Assembly (NCBI RefSeq): GCF_001457835.1
Contig: NZ_LN898230.1
Location: 885,600 to 949,599 of the forward strand
Direction: 5' to 3'
Length of the DNA stretch: 64,000 nt
DNA from: Fenollaria timonensis
GTDB taxonomy: Bacteria > Bacillota > Clostridia > Tissierellales > Peptoniphilaceae
This document shows positions 34,296 to 43,895 of the stretch, piece after piece. Under the pieces are notes generated by a model. That model was not told the origin of the DNA, did no database searches, and was given only the letters and a program-made list of their open reading frames with translations. Within the stretch, counting starts at the first letter, position 1, and each line of letters starts with the position of its first letter. The translations under genes were made by a program, and so were the position numbers.

Positions 34296-36319
34296 TAGTT
34301 CGCTTGCTTTGTAGTTATATAAGTGTCGTTCTTGTAAATATCGAATGTGTCTCCTTCTTTAGCGTTGTACTTGAATCTTACTTGACCATCTTCCTTGCTA
34401 ACCATTTGATCGTAAACAGTTTCTTTTACTCCGTTAGAGTTTTTAATTATAGTGAAGTGTGTTTGATCAAGGTCTGGATCTGCTTGAAGAACGATGTCTA
34501 TAACGACTGCGGCCTTTTCTTTTGGCTTATCTTCTTCTTTTGGTTTTTCATTTGTTTCATTATTTTCAGGCGTTTCTTCTGCCGGCTTTTCAATCTTGCC
34601 TTTAGATACTACAAGGTCGATAACCTCATCTTTTTGAACAGTTGATCCTGATTCTATTGACTGATCTGTAACGATGTCTTTATCAAAGTCTTCACTGTCT
34701 TTGCTTGTAATTTTGTATTTAAGTCCTAAATCTGTAAGCTCTTTAATAACTTCATCTTTATTTCTTCCTATAAAGTTAGGAACTTCAACTTCATCAGAAT
34801 TTCCCTTGCTTACAACAACTTTTATTAGGCTATTCTTTTCAGCTTGAGAGCCTTCTGATGGCTCTTGTCTGATAATGATGCCTTCTTCGTGCTCTTTGTC
34901 TTCTTCGTAGCTTGGTTCAGCAAGCTTTAAGCCATATTTATATAAAATGCTTTCTGCATCTAAAATAGTTTCGCCAACTATTTTTGGTACTTCAACACTA
35001 TCTTCTGATTCAGATATAGTTAAAGACACTTTAAAATCTTTTTTAACTTTAAAATCTGCTTCTGGATCTTGTTTTGTTACAATATTTGCCTTGCCATCAG
35101 TTTTTTCTTTAGCTACTACTTCATAAGTAAGTCCTAAGGCTTCAAGTTTTGATTTTGCTGTATCTAAGTCTTCACCAACAAGGTTTGGCACTACTACTTC
35201 GTCTGAGCCGCCGCCACTAAGTGCGCCTTTTAAGTAATTATATCCAAAGAATAGTCCAGCTACAAGTAGTAGAGCTGTTATTATTCCTAAGAAAACGCCA
35301 GCTAAACCATTTTCTTTTTTCTTTTTACGGCGATTTCTGTTTGATTGTCTCATTTCAGAAATATTTTCCTCCCTATTTCTTTTAATCTTTTCATTTTTTT
35401 CTTCACGAATAATATCTTCTTGTTTTAAAACAACAGTTTCATCATTCCAGTTGTCATTTTGCTTATCATAATTAAAGCTAACATCATCATCTAAGTATAA
35501 AAAGTCCGCCAAGATGTCATCAACGCTTTGATATCTTTCACTTTGCTTCTTTCTTGTACACTTAAGTATGATCTTTTCAAGATTCTTGTTCATATGAGGC
35601 AGATACTCGGACGGCGGAACGATATCATCTTGTATTTGCTTCATAGCTACTGATATAGGATTGTCCCCATCATATGGCTTTTTGCCTGTTAGCATCTCGT
35701 ACAAAACTATACCAAATGAATATATATCAGTCTTATTATCAGTGTAGCCGCCTCTAGCTTGTTCAGGTGATATATAATGGACCGAGCCGAGTACATCAGA
35801 TGTTGTAGTAACTGTAGTTGATGTCGATGCTCTTGCTATACCAAAGTCAGTTACTTTGACAGTGCCTTGCTTAGTAATCATTATATTGTGAGGCTTTATA
35901 TCTCTATGAACAACATTATGATCATGAGCGTCTTTCAAAGCTCTAAGGATTTGAATTGAATAATCAATTGCATCATCTTCAGAAAGTTTGCCCTTGCTAT
36001 CAATTATATCCTTTAAAGTAGTTCCATCTATATACTCCATAACGATGTAATAGATAGTCTCGTCCTCAATAGTGTCAGTACCTACATCATATATGCCCAC
36101 GATGTTTTGGCTCGATAATGATGCGGCCGCCTTTGATTCTCTATTAAACTTCTTTATAAATTCTTCATCATTAGCATATTCAGGTCTTAATATTTTTATA
36201 GCAACATATCTATCTAAAACTCTACATCTGGCTTTGAAGACAGTTGCCATGCCTCCATCGCCAATTTTTTCTAAGATTTCATATCTATCCGATAAAAGTT
36301 TTCCTATCATCTTATCCAT
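34295..36319 (-). CDS. prkC: PASTA-domain Ser/Thr protein kinase PrkC (Stk1)
   Basis: 674 residues. Cytoplasmic kinase with GDGGMATVFKA, catalytic HRDIKPHNIM, DFGIA and the GSVHYISPEQARGG activation segment. A membrane span follows near residues 345-365 (GVFLGIITALLLVAGLFFGY), then three PASTA repeats (VPNLVG, VPKIVG, VPNFIG) outside the cell and a Glu/Lys-rich linker with a short C-terminal domain. Senses muropeptides or lipid II and controls wall growth or germination. The ATG at 36319 follows AGAGGTGAT. Confidence 0.96.
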   Translation of the reverse strand: MDKMIGKLLSDRYEILEKIGDGGMATVFKARCRVLDRYVAIKILRPEYANDEEFIKKFNRESKAAASLSSQNIVGIYDVGTDTIEDETIYYIVMEYIDGTTLKDIIDSKGKLSEDDAIDYSIQILRALKDAHDHNVVHRDIKPHNIMITKQGTVKVTDFGIARASTSTTVTTTSDVLGSVHYISPEQARGGYTDNKTDIYSFGIVLYEMLTGKKPYDGDNPISVAMKQIQDDIVPPSEYLPHMNKNLEKIILKCTRKKQSERYQSVDDILADFLYLDDDVSFNYDKQNDNWNDETVVLKQEDIIREEKNEKIKRNREENISEMRQSNRNRRKKKKENGLAGVFLGIITALLLVAGLFFGYNYLKGALSGGGSDEVVVPNLVGEDLDTAKSKLEALGLTYEVVAKEKTDGKANIVTKQDPEADFKVKKDFKVSLTISESEDSVEVPKIVGETILDAESILYKYGLKLAEPSYEEDKEHEEGIIIRQEPSEGSQAEKNSLIKVVVSKGNSDEVEVPNFIGRNKDEVIKELTDLGLKYKITSKDSEDFDKDIVTDQSIESGSTVQKDEVIDLVVSKGKIEKPAEETPENNETNEKPKEEDKPKEKAAVVIDIVLQADPDLDQTHFTIIKNSNGVKETVYDQMVSKEDGQVRFKYNAKEGDTFDIYKNDTYITTKQAN

Positions 36320-36329
36320 TTTATCACCT

Positions 36330-37061
36330 CTAAGCCTTTATAGTTATTATAGTAACATTATCTCGTCCACCCATAAGTATAGCTCTATCCTTAAGCTCTT
36401 CAGCTACCTTTTGCATTGAGATACTCTTGTTCTTCTCTACTATTGCAAGTATCGAGTTATCTTCGACCTCTTTGTTAAGTCCATCTGTACATAAAAGTAC
36501 TATGTCATCCTTTCTGTGAATGAACTTATATGTGTCAATGACAACAGTTTTTTCTGTCCCCAAAGCTCTGGTCAAAGCGTTTTTGTTATCTATATTTTTT
36601 ATATTAAAAATTTTGCTTCCCGCCCTTTTAATTAGCTCGTTGCCAAAGGTGTGGTCCTCTGTTAACTGAGCTATCTCGTGCTCTCTGATTAGGTAGGCTC
36701 TTGAGTCACCTACATGAGCTATTAGGCAAGTGTTTTTGTAATAGGCGCAGACCAATATTGTCGTGCCCATGCCCTCACACTCTTTATTAAACTTTGAATA
36801 TTTGTAAATGGAATTGTTCGCGCTAACTATACTTGTTCTTATAGCGTCTTCGACATCGTCTATACAGACTACATCGTTTTTGTTTTTTAAGACATCGGCA
36901 ATGGTGTCGACAGCCATCTTACTAGCTAGTTCGCCTGCCTTATGTCCACCAACCCCATCAGCAATTACAAAGAAAGGGAATGGATTATCATCGTAGATAA
37001 AAAAGTTATCTTCATTATTTGTTCTAGTTTTACCCTTATCTGAAACATAACCAATATTCAC
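36330..37061 (-). CDS. stp: PP2C-type protein phosphatase (Stp/PrpC)
   Basis: 243 residues from GTG 37061 (AGGAGG at 8 bases); another GTG at 37070 lies on the ribosome binding site. DKGKTRTNNEDN, VIADGVGGHKAGE, AHVGDSRAYLI, LTEDHTF and LLCTDGLNKEV are the PP2C metal and phosphate motifs. It dephosphorylates PrkC and its substrates; the pair is adjacent. Confidence 0.95.
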   Translation of the reverse strand: MNIGYVSDKGKTRTNNEDNFFIYDDNPFPFFVIADGVGGHKAGELASKMAVDTIADVLKNKNDVVCIDDVEDAIRTSIVSANNSIYKYSKFNKECEGMGTTILVCAYYKNTCLIAHVGDSRAYLIREHEIAQLTEDHTFGNELIKRAGSKIFNIKNIDNKNALTRALGTEKTVVIDTYKFIHRKDDIVLLCTDGLNKEVEDNSILAIVEKNKSISMQKVAEELKDRAILMGGRDNVTIITIKA

Positions 37062-37073
37062 ATTGACCACCTC

Positions 37074-38105
37074 CTATTGTTCAAGATAATTATTTCTAAG
37101 CTGTCCACACGAAGCGTTTATATCAGCTCCTAACTCGCGCCTAACGGTTACGTTAAAGCCAAAATCTTCTAAATATTTTTTAAACTTCATTATATTTTCA
37201 GAAGTACTCGGCTCTTCGTCGTACTCTTTAATCTTGTTAAGCGGAATTAAATTGATGTGTGACTTAATATCTTTTAATAAATTTTTTATATCTAAAGCAG
37301 ATTGATAAGAGTCATTAAGTCCGTCGATCAAAACGTATTCAAAGGATATCCTCTTATTGATCTTTGCCTGATACTCTTTAAGCGCAGGTACAAGCTTATC
37401 AAATGGATAGCTCTTTGTAATCGGCATGATCTTCTTTCTCTCTTCTTCGTCCGCATTATGTAATGATATCGTTAGTGTGATTGGATAATCATATTCGGCG
37501 AGCTTCACTATCTTATCAGCAAGACCGCAAGTTGAAACAGTGATGTTCCTCTTCGATAGATTCTTTCCTTCTTTGGCACTTATTAGCTCAATAAATCTTA
37601 TAAGCTCATCAAAGTTATCAAGCGCCTCGCCGCTACCCATTAGTACCACGTTTGATACATTTATATCATTAAGTCTCTCTATTTCATATATCTCGTCAAG
37701 CATTTCCGAGGCATATAGATTTCTTATAAAGCCTTTCTTAGTCGATGCACAAAAGGCGCAGCCCATCTTGCAGCCAACCTGTGTTGAGATACAGACAGTG
37801 TAGCCATACTTGTACTTCATTAAGACGCTCTCAATGACATTACCATCATAAAGCTCAAAAAGGTATTTCCTTGTTTCATCAAGTTTTGATTTTAATTCCA
37901 AAACTTTTTTTACTCCATATATCTCAGAGCTATTAATAAGTTTTTCTTTTAAATCCTGTGAGAATGTACTTATATCTTCGATATTCTTTATCTTTTGCTT
38001 ATGAATAGCCTCGAAGAGCTGCTTCGCTCTAAACTTCTTCTCACCAAGCTCTAAGAAATATGTCTCAAGCTCTGATATATACATATTGTTAATAATCTTC
38101 GTCAA
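37074..38105 (-). CDS. rlmN: 23S rRNA (adenine2503-C2)/tRNA methyltransferase RlmN
   Basis: 343 residues. Radical SAM motif CxxxCxxC as GCKMGCAFCAST (about residues 110-121), preceded by VCISTQVG, then GSGEALDN, TVSTCGL and the C-terminal catalytic Cys region NASCGQL. Starts at TTG 38105, where AAGGAAGG lies in the last codons of rsmB. Confidence 0.96.
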   Translation of the reverse strand: MTKIINNMYISELETYFLELGEKKFRAKQLFEAIHKQKIKNIEDISTFSQDLKEKLINSSEIYGVKKVLELKSKLDETRKYLFELYDGNVIESVLMKYKYGYTVCISTQVGCKMGCAFCASTKKGFIRNLYASEMLDEIYEIERLNDINVSNVVLMGSGEALDNFDELIRFIELISAKEGKNLSKRNITVSTCGLADKIVKLAEYDYPITLTISLHNADEEERKKIMPITKSYPFDKLVPALKEYQAKINKRISFEYVLIDGLNDSYQSALDIKNLLKDIKSHINLIPLNKIKEYDEEPSTSENIMKFKKYLEDFGFNVTVRRELGADINASCGQLRNNYLEQ

Positions 38106-38106
38106 A

Positions 38107-39390
38107 TTAATCCTTCCTTAGATATGAAATGAAAAAGCCGTCGTTAATTTTTTCACTAGGCATGTGCTTTATATATTTTTCCAAAGTAAAATCGTTATTT
38201 TCTTCTAAAAATCTCTTTAGCATCATTTCGTTTTCTAGCTTAAGTATGCTGCATGTGCTGTAGATAAGCAAGCCGCCACGCTTAACGTAGTCTTTGGATA
38301 TACTTAGTATCTTCCACTGCTTATCGTTAAGCTCCTTAAGCTCTTTTATATTGATTTGATATTTTATTTCAGGCTTCCTAGATATTATACCACTTCCTGA
38401 GCATGGTACGTCTATCAAAACTTTATCAAAATTGTTAAGAAATTCTTTATTTAATTTCATAGCATCATTGATTTTAAAATCAATATTATCAAGGCCAAGT
38501 CTATGGGCCTCGCTCTCTAAGAGTTTTATCTTATGCTCATATATATCGCAGCTAGTAATTGAACCATCAGGCTTCTCCGCCATGTGCATGGACTTGCCGC
38601 CAGGCGCAGCGCACAGATCAAGGACCTTATCACCCTTATTAAGCTTTATATAATCTTGAAGGCTCGCGCTTGTCGCATCTTGAAATGAAATATAGCCTTG
38701 CTTATATAAGCTTTTTATAACGTCATTTACCTTGTCATATACTATGAGGCTGTCAATCGATATATCGCTTTCTTCGTATTTAATATCAAATTTCTCAAGA
38801 ACTGCACCGATAGCTTTTTTGCTAGTCTTCTTTGTGTTCGCTCTAAGATTAAGTAGCCTTTCGTCCATGGATCTATCTAAAAAATCAATTACAGTCTCTT
38901 TGTCATAATCGCTTTTTAATAAATCCAAAAACTCTTCATTAAGTGAATACTTTACGGCTAGTCTCTTATCTTCATCAGCTATATCGATTTTAATTAAATC
39001 ATCTTTATTTCTTAAAAAATTTCTTAGGTTTGCATTGACAAAGCCTGAAAGCCTTTTATTAACTTTCTTTGTTAGATTTACTGCCTCATTAACCGCAGCG
39101 CTATCAGGCACCTTGTCCATGTATATGATTTGATATAGAGCCATCTCCATAATTATGAGTATCTCTATGTCAATCTTCTCTAGCTTTGTTGAAGATAGCT
39201 TTGAGATGATATAATCAAGATATTTCTTTCTCTCTACAACACCATAAACAAGCTTTGTTACGAAAGACTTTGAAATATCTTTATCAAGCTTATTAAGTTC
39301 AGTTCTTAAACTAATGTTTGAGTAGGCACCGCTTGCAAATATATCTTTCAAAATCAAAAAGATTGTATATCTGTCGTTATTTTTAATCAT
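38107..39390 (-). CDS. rsmB: 16S rRNA (cytosine967-C5)-methyltransferase RsmB (Sun)
   Basis: 427 residues. An N-terminal NusB-like RNA-binding domain (about 1-140) precedes the methyltransferase with LDLCAAPGGKSMHMAE, DVPCSGSGIISRKPE (catalytic PC) and YSTCSI (second Cys). Overlaps the metallopeptidase gene by 8 bases. Confidence 0.95.
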   Translation of the reverse strand: MIKNNDRYTIFLILKDIFASGAYSNISLRTELNKLDKDISKSFVTKLVYGVVERKKYLDYIISKLSSTKLEKIDIEILIIMEMALYQIIYMDKVPDSAAVNEAVNLTKKVNKRLSGFVNANLRNFLRNKDDLIKIDIADEDKRLAVKYSLNEEFLDLLKSDYDKETVIDFLDRSMDERLLNLRANTKKTSKKAIGAVLEKFDIKYEESDISIDSLIVYDKVNDVIKSLYKQGYISFQDATSASLQDYIKLNKGDKVLDLCAAPGGKSMHMAEKPDGSITSCDIYEHKIKLLESEAHRLGLDNIDFKINDAMKLNKEFLNNFDKVLIDVPCSGSGIISRKPEIKYQINIKELKELNDKQWKILSISKDYVKRGGLLIYSTCSILKLENEMMLKRFLEENNDFTLEKYIKHMPSEKINDGFFISYLRKD

Positions 39391-40096
39391 TTCTTCTCCT
39401 CATAGAAAGTAGTCTTAGTATTTCACTTATAGCTGCAAATGCTGCTGCAACGTATGTTAGAGCTGCTGCCTTTAAAACTTTCTTCGAACCATATATAGTT
39501 TCTTCGTTAACGCCTGGCATAGCACTAATTTCGTTCAAAGCCCTTCTAGATGCGTTAAACTCAACTGGTAGAGTCACTAATGTGAATAAAACTATGATGC
39601 CATATAATATTATACCTATATCGAATAGCTTCATAAAGTTAAAGAATAAACCTCCTAGTATCAAGTACATTGCTAAACTGCTTGAAATGCTTACAGCTGG
39701 CGCCATAAGGCTTCTTAAGTTTAGCATTGGATAGCTTTCCTTATCTTGAATAGCGTGACCTACCTCGTGGGCTGCAACAGCAACCGAGGCGATGGATGTG
39801 CCATCTGATATATCTTTTGACAAAGAAAGGCTTTTGTCTCTTGGATCATAAAAATCACTTAAGGTACCTGGCACTTCCTTGATATTTACATTTCTTAAAC
39901 CGTTCTTATCAAGTATAGCTCTAGCTACTTCTGCTCCGCTACGACCGATTGAGCTCATCCTTCCCATGTATTCTCTATATACTGCTTGTATCTTGAATTG
40001 AGCGTATAAGCTTAGTAGCATTGCTGGAATTATATAGATGAAGTATGAACTTACATAATTATGATATCTTCCCGCAAATATTAAAAAGTTTATCAT
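39383..40096 (-). CDS. Membrane zinc metallopeptidase (YugP family)
   Basis: 237 residues. The HEVGHAIQD motif (HExxH, about residue 110) marks the Zn_peptidase_2 family. Membrane spans lie near residues 10-30, 135-155, 160-185 and 205-225. Substrate unknown. Its place between fmt and rsmB is conserved in Clostridia and B. subtilis relatives. TAATG overlap with fmt. Confidence 0.9.
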   Translation of the reverse strand: MINFLIFAGRYHNYVSSYFIYIIPAMLLSLYAQFKIQAVYREYMGRMSSIGRSGAEVARAILDKNGLRNVNIKEVPGTLSDFYDPRDKSLSLSKDISDGTSIASVAVAAHEVGHAIQDKESYPMLNLRSLMAPAVSISSSLAMYLILGGLFFNFMKLFDIGIILYGIIVLFTLVTLPVEFNASRRALNEISAMPGVNEETIYGSKKVLKAAALTYVAAAFAAISEILRLLSMRRRND

Positions 40097-41028
40097 TATC
40101 TATCCCCTAACCTTTCACCTATTTCAATTTTGTTTCCTCTTATATAATCAGAAACCTTCATTCTCTTCTTATTTGGCATTTGCACTTCACTTATGATTAT
40201 AGCATCGTCTTTGCACTTAACTAAAATGCCATCTTCGTTGACATTTAGTATAGTGCCCGCCTTTTTATCACTATTATCTTTGACAATGTCAGCCTTAAAT
40301 ATCTTCATATTATTGCCCTTGTAAATAGTGAATGCAACTGGCCATGGCTGCATCGCCCTAATTATGTGTTCAATCTTAGAAGCGCTTTCGCTAAAATCAA
40401 TAAAAGCGTCTTCCTTTTTAATCATCTTTACATAAGAACTCTTTGCATCGTCTTGTGGAGTGCCCTCGTCTAATTCGCTAAGACCATCTAAGTACTCCAC
40501 TATCATCTCTGCGCCTAAATTAGATAGCTTCATAGTAAGTGTATCTGCCGTGTCATCATCTGCAATAGCTATCTCTCTTGACACAAGTATGTTTCCTGTG
40601 TCAAGTCCCTTTGCCATCTTCATAAGAGTTATGCCTGTTACTTCATCTTCGTTAATGATGGCTGCTTGAACTGGTGCCGCTCCTCTATACCTTGGTAATA
40701 GTGATGCGTGTATATTTATCGAGTGATAGCGCTTCATATAAAGTATCTCTTCTTTAATTATTTGTCCATATGAGGCTACCACGATAACATCTGCCTCTGT
40801 ATCTTTGATCTTGGCAATAGACTCGTCGCTATTGACATCTTCTGGCTGAAAGACTTCTATGCCGTTATCAAGAGCATAAGTCTTTAGCTCAGAGTAAGTG
40901 ATTTGCATCTTTCTACCGCGTCTTCTATCCGGCTGAGTAATAAGCATAGTTATATCAAAGCCATGGTCCTTTAAAGCCTTTAAGGGAGCCAAACTAAATA
41001 ATGGCGTTCCCATGTAAATGACTTTCAT
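40096..41028 (-). CDS. fmt: Methionyl-tRNA formyltransferase
   Basis: 310 residues. VIYMGTPLFSLAPL start, NIHASLLPRYRGAAPVQAAI (formyl-THF binding, with the catalytic Asn and His) and the C-terminal OB-like tRNA-binding domain. Formylates initiator tRNA; the product is later deformylated by Def, encoded just upstream. Confidence 0.97.
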   Translation of the reverse strand: MKVIYMGTPLFSLAPLKALKDHGFDITMLITQPDRRRGRKMQITYSELKTYALDNGIEVFQPEDVNSDESIAKIKDTEADVIVVASYGQIIKEEILYMKRYHSINIHASLLPRYRGAAPVQAAIINEDEVTGITLMKMAKGLDTGNILVSREIAIADDDTADTLTMKLSNLGAEMIVEYLDGLSELDEGTPQDDAKSSYVKMIKKEDAFIDFSESASKIEHIIRAMQPWPVAFTIYKGNNMKIFKADIVKDNSDKKAGTILNVNEDGILVKCKDDAIIISEVQMPNKKRMKVSDYIRGNKIEIGERLGDR

Positions 41029-41531
41029 TATTTAGCCTCTTCCATCTTATGTTCTTTATCTAATTTTGCCTTAAGCTCATCATTTGTATACATTTCTTTA
41101 GCTTTGTCAGTATATAAAATGCCCTTCAAATGATCTGTCTCGTGGCATATTACTCTAGTCAAAAAACCTTCAGTCTCAAGCTCATGTTCATTGCCTTCAA
41201 GGTCTTGGTACTTCATCTTAAGCTTTTCAGGTCTTTCAACCACACCAGAGTAGCCTGGAACTGATAGACAGCCTTCGTAATCGTCGCAGCTACCCATCGT
41301 TTCGATTATATCTGGATTTACAAAAACCATAGGTCCTTCGCCTATGTCTATGACTATCATTTGCTTAAGTATACCTACTTGTACCGCAGCAAGACCAACG
41401 CCTTCCGCGTGATTCATAGTCTCTATCATGTCATCTGCTAGCTCTTTAAGTCTATCGTCAAAAACTTTAACTAGCTTAGATTGTTTTCTAAGAATTTCAT
41501 CTTCGTCGTGTCTAATATTTCTAAGTGCCAT
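41028..41531 (-). CDS. def: Peptide deformylase
   Basis: 167 residues. Motif 1 GVGLAAVQVG, motif 2 EGCLSVPGYSG (metal Cys) and motif 3 CHETDHLKG (HExxH metal site). Removes the N-formyl group from nascent proteins. The ATG at 41531 follows AGGAGGTAAAG, 9 bases after priA. Confidence 0.97.
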   Translation of the reverse strand: MALRNIRHDEDEILRKQSKLVKVFDDRLKELADDMIETMNHAEGVGLAAVQVGILKQMIVIDIGEGPMVFVNPDIIETMGSCDDYEGCLSVPGYSGVVERPEKLKMKYQDLEGNEHELETEGFLTRVICHETDHLKGILYTDKAKEMYTNDELKAKLDKEHKMEEAK

Positions 41532-41540
41532 CTTTACCTC

Positions 41541-43895
41541 CTATAAAAAATTTCTTGGATTTATATAAATGTTATAATTTACTTTTTTGTTCTTTGCAAA
41601 TTTGCTTCTATATAAAATGAAGCGTATATAATCTTTTATCTCTTTCGAATAAGTATTTGTGTACTTCAATATAATTTGATATCTGTAGCTTGCGTTGATC
41701 TTTTCAATCGCGCATTGCATTAGCTTTGAGACATTGCTTCTGATATCGTTCTTATTTAAATAGCTCTCGATATCGCTTCTTAAGTACTCCATCTCAGCTT
41801 GGACAATGTTTTTGTCAAGGCTAGTGCCGACGATGTATATCATATTGATGAATGGTGGATAAAGAAACTCTTGTCTTAAAGCAATTTCATTTCTGTAGAA
41901 AGCCTCGTAATTGCCCTTCATCGCATAGCCAATGGTCTCATTGTCAACAGCGTAGCTTTGTAGAAGCACTCTTCCTTTTTCATCGCGTCCAGCCCTACCA
42001 GCTACTTGAGTGATTAAATTATATGTGTCTTCGTTCGCTGAATAGCTTGGGAAATTTAGATTAGCATCGATTGATACTATTATCGCTGCATCAACATTCT
42101 TAAAGTCAAGCCCCTTACTAATCATCTGAGTGCCAATGAGTATATCGACTGCTCCCGAATTCATTTTCTTGTATAAATTGATGTAGTCATCCTCAGTTTT
42201 GATCGTGTCGCTGTCCGCTCTAAGTATCTTTGCTTCTGGAAAAGTCTTTCTTAATAGTTCCTCAACCTTCTCTATACCATAGCCGGCGAAGCTTAAGGTC
42301 TCAGCGCCGCATCTTGGACAAGTCTTTGGAATGTTTTTCACAAGACCGCAGTAGTGACACTTAAGCTTGTTTATGCCCTTATGATACGTCATGCTCACGT
42401 CGCAGTTATCACAAGTAAAGGTATATCCGCAGCTCTTACAGAATATCTCCTTGTTGTAGCCGCGTCTATTTAAAAAGACTATGCTTTGCTTCTTTGCCTT
42501 AAGATTCTCATCAATAACTTCGAAAAATCTTGATGATATCTGACTGATGTTTCCTCTTTGAATCTCGTCAATCATATTGACTAGCTCTATATCAGCTTCC
42601 TTTTGTCCCTTTGCCTTCTTGTCAAGCTCTAAGAGCTCATATATGCCATTTTTAGCATTATAGTAAGACGATATCGATGGCGTAGCGCTTGCTAAGAGTA
42701 GCGTTGCCCCCTCGCTCATGCTTCTATAATAAGCTACTTCATCTGTTTGGTACTTTGGATTCATGTCTGATATGTAGCTTTGATCGTGCTCTTCGTCCAT
42801 GATTATGAGTCCTAAGTTTCTGCACGGAGCAAATATTGCTGACCTCGCACCTATGACTATGCTTGGCGAAATCGATTTTATATCATTATACTCGTCAAAG
42901 CGTTCGGATAGACTCAGCTTTGAATGAAGCACGTGAACCTTTCTTTGAAAGCGGCCAATGAAGCGCCTAATCGTTTGCGGTGTAAGACTTATTTCAGGTA
43001 CTAGTACTATAGCATCTTTACCCATTTGAAGACATTTTTCAACAAGATGTAAGTAAATTTCTGTCTTGCCCGAGCCAGTCACGCCTCTTAGTAAAAACTT
43101 TTCGCCTAAGTCATGTTCGAGCGAGTGCTCCATGCGCTTGTAAACCTTTTCTTGCTCTTTATTTAGCTTAATCTTTTCATAAGAATCTACATCGTAAGCC
43201 CTCTTCCTCGACTCTTGAATAAAATCTTCTCTCACTAAACCCTTTTTTAAGAGAGTTTTGATTGGTGAAGACGATATATTAAGGCTAGTGATTATATTTT
43301 TCTCCAAAGCGCTGCCATCGTTGTCCCTTAGATAATCAAGTACAGCTCTTTGCTTTTCACTAACGCCCTCGTCGTAAGTCACAAGGCTAATGTATTTTTC
43401 GTAGTGCTCCTTTACTTTTTGCTTAATCTTATACTTTTCACTAATGATATTGTCTTTAATAAGCTTAGTAAAATCACCAGCTGTAATGATTTTGAGCAAT
43501 TCATCCTTTGTATATGCCTTGCCTTTTCCAAGACCAAGCACATCGTCATTAGCATAGTAAAAAAGCTCTAGCTCCTTAATTCCTCCTGGCGGAAAAACCA
43601 GTCTAAGCGCGTCGTTATAAGTCGAGATGTATCTGTTTCTAAGCCATAGGGCGAGTTCAATCATCTTCTCGTCGATGATGGCTTTGTCATCAAGCACTTT
43701 GATTATGGACTTGATCTTTGCTTCGTCTATGTCTACTTCATCACAAGTGTTTAAAACCACAGCGATGCTAGGCTTATTCGACCTACCAAAGGGAACTAAA
43801 ACTCTTGTACCAACGCTAATGGCTTCATCTGTCTTATAAGTAAAAACTCTATCTAAAACTCTCGATTTTGTATCAATAACAACTTGAGCAAACAT
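41541..43895 (-). CDS. priA: Primosomal protein N' (replication restart helicase PriA)
   Basis: 784 residues. N-terminal DNA-binding domain, Walker A GVTGSGKTEIY, DEEHD box, zinc-binding region with CKSCGYTFTCDNC and CHYCG...CPRCG, and helicase motif QVAGRAGRDEK. Reloads the replisome at stalled forks. TAATG overlap with coaBC. Confidence 0.97.
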   Translation of the reverse strand: MFAQVVIDTKSRVLDRVFTYKTDEAISVGTRVLVPFGRSNKPSIAVVLNTCDEVDIDEAKIKSIIKVLDDKAIIDEKMIELALWLRNRYISTYNDALRLVFPPGGIKELELFYYANDDVLGLGKGKAYTKDELLKIITAGDFTKLIKDNIISEKYKIKQKVKEHYEKYISLVTYDEGVSEKQRAVLDYLRDNDGSALEKNIITSLNISSSPIKTLLKKGLVREDFIQESRKRAYDVDSYEKIKLNKEQEKVYKRMEHSLEHDLGEKFLLRGVTGSGKTEIYLHLVEKCLQMGKDAIVLVPEISLTPQTIRRFIGRFQRKVHVLHSKLSLSERFDEYNDIKSISPSIVIGARSAIFAPCRNLGLIIMDEEHDQSYISDMNPKYQTDEVAYYRSMSEGATLLLASATPSISSYYNAKNGIYELLELDKKAKGQKEADIELVNMIDEIQRGNISQISSRFFEVIDENLKAKKQSIVFLNRRGYNKEIFCKSCGYTFTCDNCDVSMTYHKGINKLKCHYCGLVKNIPKTCPRCGAETLSFAGYGIEKVEELLRKTFPEAKILRADSDTIKTEDDYINLYKKMNSGAVDILIGTQMISKGLDFKNVDAAIIVSIDANLNFPSYSANEDTYNLITQVAGRAGRDEKGRVLLQSYAVDNETIGYAMKGNYEAFYRNEIALRQEFLYPPFINMIYIVGTSLDKNIVQAEMEYLRSDIESYLNKNDIRSNVSKLMQCAIEKINASYRYQIILKYTNTYSKEIKDYIRFILYRSKFAKNKKVNYNIYINPRNFL